A DNA stretch of 64,000 nt from Lepeophtheirus salmonis (Eukaryota > Arthropoda > Copepoda > Siphonostomatoida > Caligidae). Where the stretch lies: the NCBI RefSeq assembly GCF_016086655.4, contig NC_092584.1:11583907-11647906 (forward strand). Direction: 5' to 3'. The notes below the pieces were generated by a model. The model saw only the letters and a program-made list of their open reading frames with translations, was not told the origin of the DNA and made no database searches. The position numbers and the translations under genes are program-made. This document shows, in pieces, positions 23,540 to 35,700 of this stretch; the first letter of the stretch is position 1, and each line of letters opens with the position of its first letter.

Positions 23540-24688
23540 GGTGAATATATAGTAATGCATAATCTAAATTGTAAAAATGAAGGAATATGAAACTTCACGT
23601 CGTAATGTTTTAGAGGAGAGCAGTTTAACTGTTATGACGTATTAGATCAACTGTAAGCACCTGTAAGAGGCAATAAATTTACACAAATCTTACACGGTAT
23701 ATAGTAAAGATAAGTGGCATCGAACCCATAAGGACCATGGCTATATACCCGCCCCACCACAATTTAGCAGAATTTTTAAGCTTAATGGGTTAAATACACC
23801 ATGGAATAAATTTGTTTTAGAAGCAATATTTTATATTATGACACTATAAAATATCAATATTACAGCTTTTTTCCTCCTAAGGAACTGTCAAGATTCTTAT
23901 TTTCTATCTACATACTTACAAAAAAACAAAATTTCATTTGTAAAAATTTTATTCGAGTAGAAATGAAAATTATTATTTGTAAGATTGATTGTTTTTACTT
24001 TTTTTTATAACATCACTCTGAAGGAAGTTTCTTGTTGTTTTGTTTTTCCATAAGTTTTCAACTACAACAAAAAAGTTATAAAGACATTTTATTATCATAA
24101 TTCAAAAAAAACTTTATTTCATTAAGAGAAAGCTTTTGTGCTTCAAATAATGGAATAAAAAAGTGTACAGTCGAAATTTTATGGAATTAGGAGTTATGAT
24201 GTAATTTAAAAAAATCTAAATTTCATTTTAAATTATTTTTAGTACATCTATTACATTTTCTATAAAGAGGTATGTACAATAAAAACTTTTATATTCTTTT
24301 ATAAAGAAAGTTATTATTCTTATAAATCACACAATTACTCCTAATTCGATCAATGTCCTAAGATTAGTCTTATTCAAAGATTTACATGTGTTCTATATAA
24401 ATATGATTTTAAAATTTTAATTTAAAATCATGTAAATTGAAGTCTAACTCATTTATTTCTGAAAATATAGTGTTCAGGGGTTTTAAGATTAAGTAAATGT
24501 AGTCATTCACTTGTAAACAAATATAAGTGAATAAGCAAATTACTTTGCAACTTTAGTAATTTAAATTTTTCTGCAAAAATAATTAATTTACTTTTAATTG
24601 TATGCATGGATCAGAGATGGAAGAAGACAACTATTTATTTCTTCTGGTGCCAGGAATAAGGTTGTCGAATTAGTAAGGATCCTTCACT
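23540..24688. other. No gene; possible tRNA-like B box
   Basis: Read on the minus strand, 23690-23770 contains tgggttcgatgccac, which fits a pol III B box, but no convincing A box at the right distance. The rest is AT-rich. Confidence 0.3.
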
Positions 24689-24689
24689 A

Positions 24690-24745
24690 CCGGGTAGACC
24701 ATTGAAATCTGAACACATATTAATTTAATAATTCAGAAGCACTGA
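24690..24745 (+). repeat. Solo end of the 'ggtccattgaaatctg' mariner family
   Basis: The sequence ccgggtagaccattgaaatc plus tgaacacatattaatttaat matches the left inverted repeat of the family, with TA directly upstream at 24688-24689. The matching right end is not found downstream. Confidence 0.65.
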
Positions 24746-25138
24746 CGGAGGTGCGGATGAGATCAGATACGTGTTTATTTTTGTAGTTGATCCGACATTT
24801 TTAAACTTAGAGCCATGGGATGAAAGGGTATTTTTTTTGTGTGTGTGTTTCAGCTGTATTTGAGTTGCGTAAAAAAATGTAGGTATTAAGAATAACGTGG
24901 ATAAAATTGTAATAAATGCCACTGCAACTATATGTAAATATAATTTGATATGATTAAGAGTAAATTTATATCAATAACACTGAATGCCAAGAAAATGACG
25001 TAGTTTTGATTACTATTATTAATAGCTAGAAAAAAAGAGCACTAATTAAAAAAACTAAAAAACACAAATTTACCAATAATTAGTCTGTCAATTAGTAGCT
25101 TTTATTTATTTTTTTCTCTCCAAGAATTTCTAAATATA
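24746..25138. other. No gene seen
   Basis: AT-rich; a GT microsatellite-like run lies near 24836-24850. Confidence 0.45.
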
Positions 25139-25625
25139 TCTATATATATATTAAATGTATTTGTCTGTTTGTCTTTATGTCACGGCCAAACCAATCATTG
25201 GATTTCCCTGAAATTTTTCATGTAGCTTCTTATGCCTCCAGAAACAGTTTTAGTGACAGCTTTTTTGGTCTTCAAGACCATGGTGGCCTTTAAATATCAT
25301 ATTTTAGCAATTCAGCTGTATAATCTGAGAGCCCAGGTGTATTTTTCTTTTTATGCTGAGGGATGTAGCGACAGAGAAATTTAACTTGACTTTAGGCCAG
25401 CAGTTCACTTGCAATACCCGTGGGCTGGGGTGTATTATACCATATCAGATAAGTTCTTTGGTGCTTAGAAATATGGTAGTGATAGAGTGGAGCTGTATTT
25501 TGGCTCAGTACTTCACCTGTACAACCTGATAGCCGAGGTATATTTTGTGATTTATAAGGTATCCTTGCTCCTCAGGTAAAAAGCTGCGAACCTGCAAGTT
25601 CGGGGATAAAGCAAGAATGCTTATA
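25139..25625 (+). mobile_element. Candidate Helitron-like fragment
   Basis: Begins tctatatatatattaaatg followed by tttgtctgtttgtctttatg and a cacggccaaaccaatcattg block; sequences of this form recur at the 5' ends of Helitron-like repeats in arthropods (recalled, not searched). Near the other end, at about 25590-25606, is a short hairpin (cgaac...gttcg). A clean CTRR terminus after the hairpin is not seen and no Rep/helicase frame is present, so it would be a non-autonomous or degenerate copy. Confidence 0.3.
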
Positions 25626-26650
25626 TATTTGTATACTCATAAAACAAACTTGAGAAGAATCTTTAAAATTTTACGTTCTCAATTGATGGTTTTATATTAA
25701 ACAAAAGAGATCTTAATTCATTTTGATATCCGGGGCAATCCTACTCTTGTATGTTCTTATACAAATACATTATAAATTTCAATAAGACGTAAAAAATTAT
25801 ATACTTTTCTATTTATTTATTCATTTCATTTCTCTGTTTGGAAAACATGCATCAAAATAATATCTAAATATCATATTATAATAAAAAGTTTTGGAAAATT
25901 AGTATTCTAAGTATCAAGTACCAATATTGACTTGTCTGTTCCTCAACCATCTTTGATTTAATATTTTGTACAATGAAAAGTATAACAATTCTACCTTCAC
26001 TCAAATTCTACACCAAATAATAGGCATATAAATATCTTTATACATACTTTTTTATCTTATGTGTTGAAAAAAGAATAATGTTCTAATTACCTTTTGAAGT
26101 ATTAAGAAATATATATATATATAAAACTTTAGAAAAACTTGTGAGATGGTTTTTTTAAATAAAAAAAACCATCTTACTTGAAGTATTCTCTTCTGAGATT
26201 ATAATATACTCATATAGGTAGTAGTATATACTTGGATGTGTTCATTTCAAAATATGAATAATTTTTGTAATGGATTATATAATCAATGGAAAAATTATTA
26301 AAATTCCTTTCAAGTAGTAGATTTTTCTCTAACGCCAAATAAAGAAAAAATTTTGAATTTTCCATCACAAATAAAAGTTGCTATGTTTTTAAACAGTTGT
26401 ACATGAAATTTTATCAATATGTAATCACTTGTCGAATAATTAATTAATAAACATAATTCAATCATAGAATCATTCAATCTATTTGACATTTATTGGAATA
26501 TTGGATATTTCTTGAGGATTTAATTTATGTGTGTAACATAAATAAATTAAACATTTTGAAAAACCCGCAAAATCTAATTTTAAGAAAGAAAGGATTATAA
26601 TGAAGACAATTTGACTTCTTATTTTAATATTATTAAGTTTTTGTTAGATG
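25626..26650. other. No gene; near-perfect inverted repeat
   Basis: AT-rich. At 26141-26177 gtgagatggttttttt and aaaaaaaaccatcttac form a 16-bp stem with one mismatch around an AAAT loop. No coding content is visible. Confidence 0.45.
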
Positions 26651-26652
26651 TA

Positions 26653-27445
26653 CCGGGTAGTCCATTGAAATCTGAACACTTACTAACTCTATAATAAATG
26701 GAGGTTGAGTGATTGAAATTGATTTATATCTCGATCTATTGAAACATAATAATGATTTACAAAACAAAACTAACCACAGCTCTCTAGCTTACATCAAGTG
26801 AAGAACATGAAACTTGAACGTGATCGAACAATTTGTATTCGCGAACTCAAAGCAGTTGGTTGCCTCCCGAATCACTGTCTTCGCCGTCAACATGTCTAAG
26901 ATGTTGGAGAGAAAGAAGAACTTTGACAAAAAGGCCAAAGTGGACCCGAAAGAGTTAAAGAAAAAAATCCAATTCTCTCAAGTCCATGAGGCCCTTGCAA
27001 GAGATATCGGAGTTTCACACCTTACTGCTAGAGAGCTATTAAAAAAATTGAGTGGAAAGAGCTTTGTGGCGGTGAACAGGCCAATTTTGACACCAGCAAT
27101 AAACAAAACCCATCCCCACCGTTGCAAGACTATTTTGAGTTCTTTTGAACTCTTTTTGGATACTTTTGGACCTTCTACAGCCAACCTCCGCGACTTAAAC
27201 TCAAAAGACCTGCTGTGTCAGTAATCCAAACACCAAGGCCCTCTAAGCTACTGTCTATCAGTAGTAGGGTGCAATGACAGAGTAATTCATCTGTTACGGG
27301 TAACAGGCCTTCCGCTACCCCTGGAAGCATTCATTGTCGCTTACATTAATGATTAGGATACCTCAGACACACATCAATGTATAGTATTAACTTTGTTAAA
27401 AGGATATTGCTATTAAATAACTTTTAAATTGTAGTTTAATAAAAT
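26653..27445 (+). mobile_element. Mariner-like element with best-preserved N-terminal transposase
   Basis: Left end ccgggtagtccattgaaatc follows TA at 26651-26652; the right end is degraded and placed only approximately. A 136-codon plus frame (26814-27224) reads through FDKKAKVDPKELKKK, then VHEALARDIGVSHLTARELL (second helix-turn-helix) and SFVAVNRPILTPAINKTHPH, the DNA-binding half of a mariner-like transposase. Its first 20 or so codons are out of register with the ancestral frame. It passes into the C-terminal tail region without a catalytic core. Sibling copies here share the same deletion zone. Confidence 0.75.
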
Positions 27446-27544
27446 ACCTCGACTACTGATTATAATGGAATTAAATTAACTTAATAACCCAGGCTATTGA
27501 AAGAATGTTTGGGAGACAAGCAGCTTATTTGTCATCAAGTTTTA

Positions 27545-27720
27545 TTTGATTACCTGCAATCAGTATTAGAGGAAGGAAATAAACGCAATTACCAGTTTGT
27601 ATCTTACAAAGCAAAGCATTACTACGATTTATAGTATATCCTTAATTTTAATGTGAGTGTAATAAGGACTTAAACTATTAAGTAGATTTGAATAAAATAT
27701 GAACTGCCAGTATATAATAA
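27545..27720. repeat. Dispersed repeat R2, copy
   Basis: Blocks gcaatcagtattagaggaag, ggaaataaacgcaattacca and gatttgaataaaatatgaac recur in order at 28305-28470. The central aggaaataaacacaa block also occurs near 12600, 41530 and 48300. Non-coding. Confidence 0.55.
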
Positions 27721-28304
27721 CATATTAACCATGAGTGTTTTGGAAAAGATCTGCTTAGTTGTCATGACATGATATTAGTAAAGAAAGAGGCTTATAAAAT
27801 CCAATCCAATTTATATCTACTTTTTGGATAACAAAGGATCTTGTAAGTACTATGTATAAAGTTATTTTTAATTTCTGCCCAATCTCAAATAGATGTCAAA
27901 AAACGCCCATTGGAGACTCAAACTTCAAAACAAATCTTTTTCATTAGAATACAAGAGAAGATGGAATTAAAAGGTTCCCTAATAATTGGACTCCATAATA
28001 TACTAACTAAATTTTAAATGCAGAAGAATTTGACCTCTTTTGCGACCTTTAACTTTTTATATGACATTAATAGTGTACTTTATAAACTTAAAATGTTGTA
28101 TCAATATTGCTTTAAGCCTAAAAAGGCTTTAATCGTCACAATATTCGCGAGTTTTTTTATTAATTTAAAATTAAATTAAAATATACGTATTCATGGGTGA
28201 AAAAAAAAATTTTCGGGATAAGGGGGGTCTGGAATTGGGCTAAAGTTTAAATTGCTCATTTTTATAAATTAACCCCCCCCCCACTTTCCCTAATATTATT
28301 CAAA

Positions 28305-28470
28305 CAGTTGCAATCAGTATAAGGAAACGAAAATAAGTACAAATCCAACTTCGTATTAACCAAGAACATAGACAAAAATAACTACCATGATGTTCCTCAA
28401 TTCCGAGTACAATAACGACTTAATTAATAATTAAATTTGAATAAAATATTACCTATCAGTATGTATAAAT
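28305..28470. repeat. Dispersed repeat R2, copy
   Basis: Contains gttgcaatcagtataaggaa, caaatccaacttcgtatta and aaatttgaataaaatattac in the same order as the copy at 27545-27720. Diverged but collinear. Confidence 0.55.
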
Positions 28471-28471
28471 A

Positions 28472-29490
28472 TAAGGAACCTAAAGATGCCCTGATAATTT
28501 AGAAAATGTTTTGTAAAACATCTCGATCTCGTCGAGAAGTGATAAAACCTTATATACATTCCCAGAATCTTTTCATCCCTAAACAGATGTAAATCACATC
28601 ACAGTAATGAGGAGCACATGCTCGCTGAGACGTAAGGAACAACGTCTTACGCTTCCGAAATATTTTCATCCGTAAACAGATAGGGGGAATACAGCTCAGC
28701 GATGAAGGGTGACTTCTTTCCCCAACCACACAAAAGCAATGAAGTTAGTAGACGCGAGTCGATTTAAAAAATAGGCAATTGGCTCTAGAAGGGTACCAAC
28801 CTTACCAACAGCTTCATTCTCTACGAGGACCAGACCATGCACAACCATTTCTATTTCATAATAGATACACCTCCCTGTCGGTGCAGCTGTACGAACTCTA
28901 TCCATAAAAATGGCATCGCTGATGCCATAGGAGAGAGGTCACACTGATTTGGTTATATCCTCGTTCCCATATCTTGGGATGTGACAAAGAGAAAGAGAGA
29001 GAAAAGGGTGGAGAAGACTGAAAATATGGTTAACATTTTATTTACAAGATCATACTCTATGACGGTAACTCGCCTGTCAGGATAAATATAGCTAACAAAT
29101 ATAAAAGTACGATATAACACAAACGACTTATAATAATATAAGAGAAATAGCATGCGTTTTAAGTGTTATTTTCAACAACTCTACATATACATAAGGCACA
29201 AAACTAATAAAAATAAAATAAGATGATGAACAAAAAACACACAAACTAAAGAAAACCTCATGTGTCCTCAAGTATTAAAACAACAACTTTTTATGTATTC
29301 TACTAAAAGTTTTTGGTTATTTTTTATATTTTTACTTTTCTTTAGACTGGTTTATTTTGAATGAATACGATTAAAAGTTCTGTAAATCATAACTTAAACA
29401 ACATTCTTCCAAACAAATATTAAAATAAAAACTGTTAGAGCACAACTAAATGTTATTCACTTCCTTCAAATAATTAAGACTAATAGAATA
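28472..29490. other. Downstream flank of the split host gene; no clear gene
   Basis: A 69-codon minus frame (28696-28905) reads IEMVVHGLVLVENEAVGKVG and looks less random than most, but has no recognisable family or splice partners. A near-palindrome (atggcatcgctgatgccat) lies at 28909-28928. Confidence 0.35.
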
Positions 29491-29496
29491 GTATGT

Positions 29497-29502
29497 TTTA
29501 TT
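29497..29502 (-). promoter_or_regulatory. Possible polyadenylation signal
   Basis: AATAAA on the minus strand, about 15 bases past the TAA of the split host gene. This would make a very short 3' UTR, so a more distal signal may be used. Confidence 0.35.
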
Positions 29503-29516
29503 TAAAATAATAATAG

Positions 29517-29726
29517 TTATCCTAGAATCCCTTTGATATCCTTGATTTTCTCGGCCGAGATCAAGTATTCTTCACCTTCATCATCATCTTCATTGGAAGA
29601 AAAGATCATTTCTGTGACACCTTCATTTGTGTAAAACGTTTTGTTTGAATCAACTGATGCATTCATTAACTTTTTCTTAATAGCTACACGAGTTTTCCCT
29701 TTTTTGTGTGAGCCATTGGTCTGTTT
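29517..29726 (-). CDS. Terminal coding exon (exon 5) of the secreted-protein gene
   Basis: Acceptor tatatttttag, then 69 codons beginning KQTNGSHKKGKTRVAIKKK and ending EKIKDIKGILG-TAA. Starts in phase 0. The other frames are closed, and base composition is richer than the flanks. Contains three of the four glycosylation sequons and the acidic cluster. Confidence 0.75.
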   Translation of the reverse strand, partial: KQTNGSHKKGKTRVAIKKKLMNASVDSNKTFYTNEGVTEMIFSSNEDDDEGEEYLISAEKIKDIKGILG

Positions 29727-32700
29727 CTAAAAATATAATATATTAATATATACAATGTATAATTTAACAAATTAGTTGAAGTTTTCTAACTAAATACAGA
29801 GGTGATCTTATGTCGTGGTACACTTGCTGTAAATTTTAATAAATCGGAAAATCGAGTGTCAAGATTCATTAGTTTAAGTGTTCACTAGATTTAAAACAAA
29901 ACAAAAGAGAACAAGTAAAATGGAGAAACAAAGGAGTGAAATTTTTTATGCTTCTCTCACGCAGTATATCCCCCTTATTCATATCCAAGGAGCTTGGTTG
30001 AAGCTTTAGTGAGACACGTCTTCACGGCATAAAATCCAACAGGAACCACGTTCTTTGTTGTTGTAGCCAGTACAGGCAAGCTCTGCACTCCCATTTTTTG
30101 GAGAGGCAGTAACGGCTCAATACAAATGCTTACATTAAGCTTCTGAAGAATAAAATTGTTTCCTTGATCCAGATAAAAGTTATGTAGTAAGTTTGTTTTC
30201 ACTCAAGACAGAGCTCCATGTCTCCGCGCGATTAAGACCAAGACCTTACTGGGAGGTAACTTTCTGGACTTTTGGGGAGCTCAACAACGGGCCACCCTCC
30301 TCTCCAGACGCAAACCCATTGGACTACTCTATCTGGGGATATCTGGGGAAGAGGGTGTGTGTTCTTCTCAGAGGAGTGTCCATTCTTTAGATACTTCTAT
30401 CAAAAAGGAGTGGAGCAAACTCGAGCCTGACAACATAGTCGAGACCTGCTAGATATTTAGGCAGTTATTAGAGCTGAGGTTTCACATATCAAATTAAATT
30501 TTAAAAAAAATAAAATGTGTTCCAGTAGAAAAGATCAACTCTGTACATGACCAAAATTTCAGAAAAGAATACAAAAATAACCATAAAAACTGTTATTATT
30601 TTGAATAATTATATAAACATTGTAAATGCAGCCCAAAATCGTATCTGGAACACTTAAATTCAGCATTTTCTCTTTCACATTGAACCTGTTCAACGTCTTA
30701 TTGAGTGGTAGGCATGATAAAGTGGAGGCCCTTACCGCCTATCAAGATTTTGTGAACCTTCGCCTCTCAAAAATAGATGGAGACTCGATCTAAATATCTG
30801 TGTATCATGTTTTACAATATGATTTTTTTCAATATGACGAAGGAGTTATAAAGGATTTATACTTTTGTTCTAACTTTCATGAGTCACCAGCTTGAACAGC
30901 TGAAGCAATAATGAACAGTTCAATATAGATCTTTCTTCATTTAATTCTCCTTCCATAGATTGTATTGCATCCAAGAGATCAACTCTTTGTATGATGCTCT
31001 TGTAATATTTAACTAGAAACGGTATCTGAAAATGGCAGGTTCCATTAATGTTTTTGACTCTATTCTACCTTTTTGTCAAAGAAATTGAAATATCTTGATA
31101 ACTGTCGCTAACTATGTAATAGGGCCTAATATTTTACTAAGAAAAATCTTTTGATAACATTATTATTACATGGACGATATATAATAACTAAAATATGCTC
31201 TCCCAAGTTTCTGTTTTCGTCATTGAGTTGTTCTACAATTTCGTTAATAATTAGATATTTCCTATGAATACAATATTTTCTTAAATATATCACTAGATTT
31301 ACCCCAATGGGCACAATTGAAAATTGTAAGCAGTGAATATCAAAATGTACTATAGTTGTAAAAAATAAATAGGAAATATTAAAAATTGATCTTGAGCAAC
31401 AACAAGAATTACAAGAAACATTCTGTTCTGGTAATAAGGACGTCGAAAATGTTGATAAAATAATGACAATCGTTGAGTTGGACCGGCATGTGAGTATTTT
31501 TTCCATTGCACAGAAACTGAAGATGAGTAAAGAACCATTTGGAACCATAAAATAAAATTATTCTAACTATGATCAATTTATTGTCAAAATAAAGCAAAAC
31601 ATAAATAAAAAAGGTTATGAACTTATTACTTGACCTATTATGAAGTAAATTACTATGTATGGCAGATTAACATAAATTGTTTAATAATTGTCGCATGTGG
31701 ATTGAAAAGTTTATACTTATATGTGGCGATAAATTGATTAACCTTTCCCCTAAAATGGATTATTATAGACACATATTTTATGGTTATTAAAATTATTTCA
31801 ACAGCTCTCTTTCTCTAATGTATAATAATACATTTAATTACATTGTTTTTAGGACAGTCCTTTGCCAATGAAACCTTTCTTAAAACCCGCCCAAAGGATG
31901 TATGATCATATATACTAAGCATCAATTTAATTATATCACGAATCATATCCGGATCATTTATGGCTCTTCTAAGAATTTGTTGTATTCGCACGTATGTATT
32001 TCCGTAGAGATTAGATTTGACAGGAATGGCACCCCATGTATCCGTTTGTTCTCCTCGTCCAGATCGGCCTTGTAACTTCTCTAAAAATACATAAAAATTG
32101 TTCTAATATTAGTGGTTAGTCTACTAATTTGGATCCCTCCGTAAATAATGACAAACTTTTTATTTTTATTTGCTTTTATAAAAATTAATATAGTTACATT
32201 AAAAAGTACGTAAGTGGCTAGTCCCTTTTTTTCAGAGCAAGAGAGATGAGCTTGAATTCCCTTAACCCAATTTTTAACACGCATGTATATATACAACCAA
32301 TCAATAATAAAAGGATTTTTTATTTATTTTTGATGTTCCTTTAATTGGTCAGATTGAGATGCACTGATTAAGTATAAGTTAAAATTAGGGATATTAAATT
32401 TAGTCCCTCTGATCTATAAATTTTCTTTGAAATCCATATACATAAGGTATATTTCCTTCCGAAGGAACGACTAGATCGCGAACCTACGCACATTTAGTTC
32501 AAGAGAATAATTTTTCCTGAGCGTCCATTGAGCTATGTTGTTCCATTTGCTTATCAACTTTTTTCGAATTTCGATTACAACTAGCTCGGAGATGTTTTGA
32601 TGTAGCAGGAAATTAACAATGAAAAAATATCACTGCCCTATAATGCAATCTGTAGGTAGAACATCTCGTTCAAAGTTTGAAAGGTTACAAAATTTCTTTA

Positions 32701-35700
32701 TTTCATCAATTTAGATTAAATCATTATTTTGCATTTATTAATTATGGTAAACATTATTTTAAATTGTATAAAATATTGTTAAAGTTTTTATAAACAGCTA
32801 CTCTATGGCGCAATAACAAACGTTCACAAATTCTGATCTTTCCTTTCTCTAAATGTGAAAAAAATAATACGCGTTCAACGCGGATCATCAAATTTTGATC
32901 TAATATTTGATGCTTTTTTTTTTGTTCCTTAAGATAATGATTAAAAATACTTTTAAAACACTTTATAAAGGCTAAAAAAAATTATATCAAAATTATTTTA
33001 TATAACATGTAAAATTGTCTTTTTAGTATCTCAATTTCATAAGTAAATACTTCATTTTTCCATTATTTGATCGAGATGTGCAGTGTAAAGATGATTTTGC
33101 TTAGTTTACATCAACTGTTTTAGGGTATTTAAAAAGATTTTGTCTCAAAATCTTTGTCTAAACGTAGTATTGACAGTTGTGTTTTTTTTGGAAATAATAT
33201 AATAAAATCATTTTCCTACTAAAATGGAAATGATGGTAGTAGTAAATTAGGTATATAACCAATTTAATTTGAAAAAGTATTTTTAATAAATGTATAATAT
33301 AGTTTCCCACGAAGACACATATTTACTTGCTAATCTGGTTATCTGTTTAGCAATAACTGTTTGAGGACTTATTCATTCATCTTTTTACCCTATCTTACAT
33401 AGTATTAAATTATTAAGACTGTGTGTGATGTACGTCACGCTAAGATAAACAATGGTATAACGCAATTATTTCCAAAACGGAGAATGATACAGACTTTAAA
33501 CATAAAATGAAAGCTTTTCAGAATTTTGAGTTACGTACTTTAATTTATATTTAATTCGAATCAGACAAGATTTCTGAGCTTTGAAGGTTTATAATTTTTC
33601 CCTAATAAGTTAAAAAAAAGATCAATTACGTGTATCTCAATTTTTTTAAGGTGGGTTGTAGATTCCAAAATGTATCAAAAAAATTAACAATCTAAAAAAC
33701 GAATTATTTTACAAACGGAAAAAAGAATAACGTATATTAAATACGAATGAAAAAGGCAATTAGAAAGAAGATAAGTGAGTTAATCGTAGTGTGTACCCTC
33801 AATCTTCATTATGATTAAAGAAGGACCATGGTAAGTTACCAATGGCAATAACAACAAGTAAATTACAGGGTCAAACAATTGAAAAAAATGTTTTATATTT
33901 AACAAAATCAGTATTTTCAATAGTTCAATTTAATAGCGTAAAAAAGGTGTGCAGGTTTGATTATATTTACATCAAAAGGACAGAAACAACATAAATGTTG
34001 TTTACAAGAAAGTTTTTTTAAATAGAAAATTGACCTTTTATATAATTATAGCTGATAGTAAATCGTTTTAGTTTAGAATTTTAACATAAGCAACCTAAAT
34101 ATAAATCTTTCCGTATGAATGTAATGAGTACTGTTCCTTTTATTTAAGCAGTAACAATTTAGTCTTATTAATGAAATCTTTCACGCGTTTTGTATGTAGG
34201 TCAAGGCTGCACTTCATATTAAAAAAGAAAAAAACAATCCTATTAAGTCATAATAAAACAGTATGTAACAAATGAATACAATCATTCAGGCATTTAAGTC
34301 AAATCATATATTTTATACAACTAAATATCATAATTGTGAGTGATGTACTTTTTATGATCAACGACGGGGTGTGACTTTAGATGAGGTTAGGCAGCGAGCA
34401 TGTGTAGATAAAGCTAAACCAGGTAGCGCTCTATAAACTAAAGTACTCCTTGCTCCTCACATCACGTTAATTCTTCTTTTTTTTTCACAAGCTCTTATTC
34501 TTCTGCTTATATTGTTGAGGAGAGAAAATATAAGAATTGATTGAGTGTGCTCAACAAAAACACACAATAACACTGATGATTTATTGGAAAAGGATCTTTT
34601 ATATTACAAAAGCAAGGTGTCTCTGTTTGTTGACTCCTAATAAGTATGGGCAATGCCTGGTACTACTGCTGAAAATACAATAAATTAAAGTAGAGGATGC
34701 GAAGTGAAAAACGGAGCCTCTCAAAGTTTGAAAAAAATGTAGTTAAATACTTTTAAACCTTTTTTCTGTTTCTTTTCGAAGGAATGGTTGTTAATAACAA
34801 TATCAGTAAGACCATACTGAAGTTTAGATCAAATGAAGAGAGAAAAAAAAGTTATGTACAAGGAGGTTTTAAAATCATGTAACTACATTTTTTTTTAAAC
34901 TCTCTGAGAATTCGTTTTTAATTCGCATCGAGTCTTTTGAAAACAATTCTGATTGACTTCAATCATCAGTAGATTCAAAACTATATTATAACGAAATTAA
35001 ACTACTGATAAAAACTCGCTTTAAAATTAAAATTAAGCCCTCTGTAGGTTAACAGTGATGTTATCCACCAGCAAATTTATAAAAATGATTTTTATTCCAT
35101 TGAATCTACATTTTCTTCCTAATATTTTTGTATTATAAGGACTTCTGTATTTATCTTAATTAAGATATGTTGAATCCATTTTTAATGGATGAATCCTAAA
35201 ATTCGTGTAAAGGAATTAATATTTTATAGAAATTAAATCATTAACATCTAATATATATAGAACGTTTTTACAATACGAATAACAAATTATAATTTGTTAA
35301 ACTCCCAAATTCATTTAGTTAATACTATTTAAAAAAATAATTTATCTTATAGTCCATGCCTTATATTCATACAAGTATGTATGTTTTAAACTTTAATTGA
35401 AAACTATGTGTGCAAAAAGGATGAATATTTAATCAATGGTACAAAATTTAAATTACTTAATTATTATAATCGTTTAATTGTATTTATCCTGTAAAAAAAT
35501 GTATTTCATTATTGGGGCTTATTTTTTTTTTACCCATTTCAGTACTCGTGTTATAAAAAGGATGACCAATATCGGAGGCTTTGTCAATATTGACGTTATC
35601 AGTTGCAACTATATATTCATTGATGAAAAAGTTCCAAGTGAAATTTAACAAGGAGGGACGTGATTTAATTTACATAAGGATAATTTTTATTGTGTATTAT

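Noticed and set aside
23690..23770. Possible tRNA or SINE on the minus strand
   Set aside because: Only a B-box match; no A box at the right distance and no cloverleaf.
28696..28905. 69-codon minus-strand frame (IEMVVHGLVLVENEAVGKVG)
   Set aside because: Looks somewhat protein-like, but there are no splice sites in phase with the nearby gene, no homologue recalled and no start context. Left as unexplained sequence.
31126..31548. 140-codon minus-strand open frame
   Set aside because: It runs antisense over the SETMAR-like fragment at 31420-31552, is rich in I/F/L from AT-rich DNA, and shows no motif; treated as a shadow.
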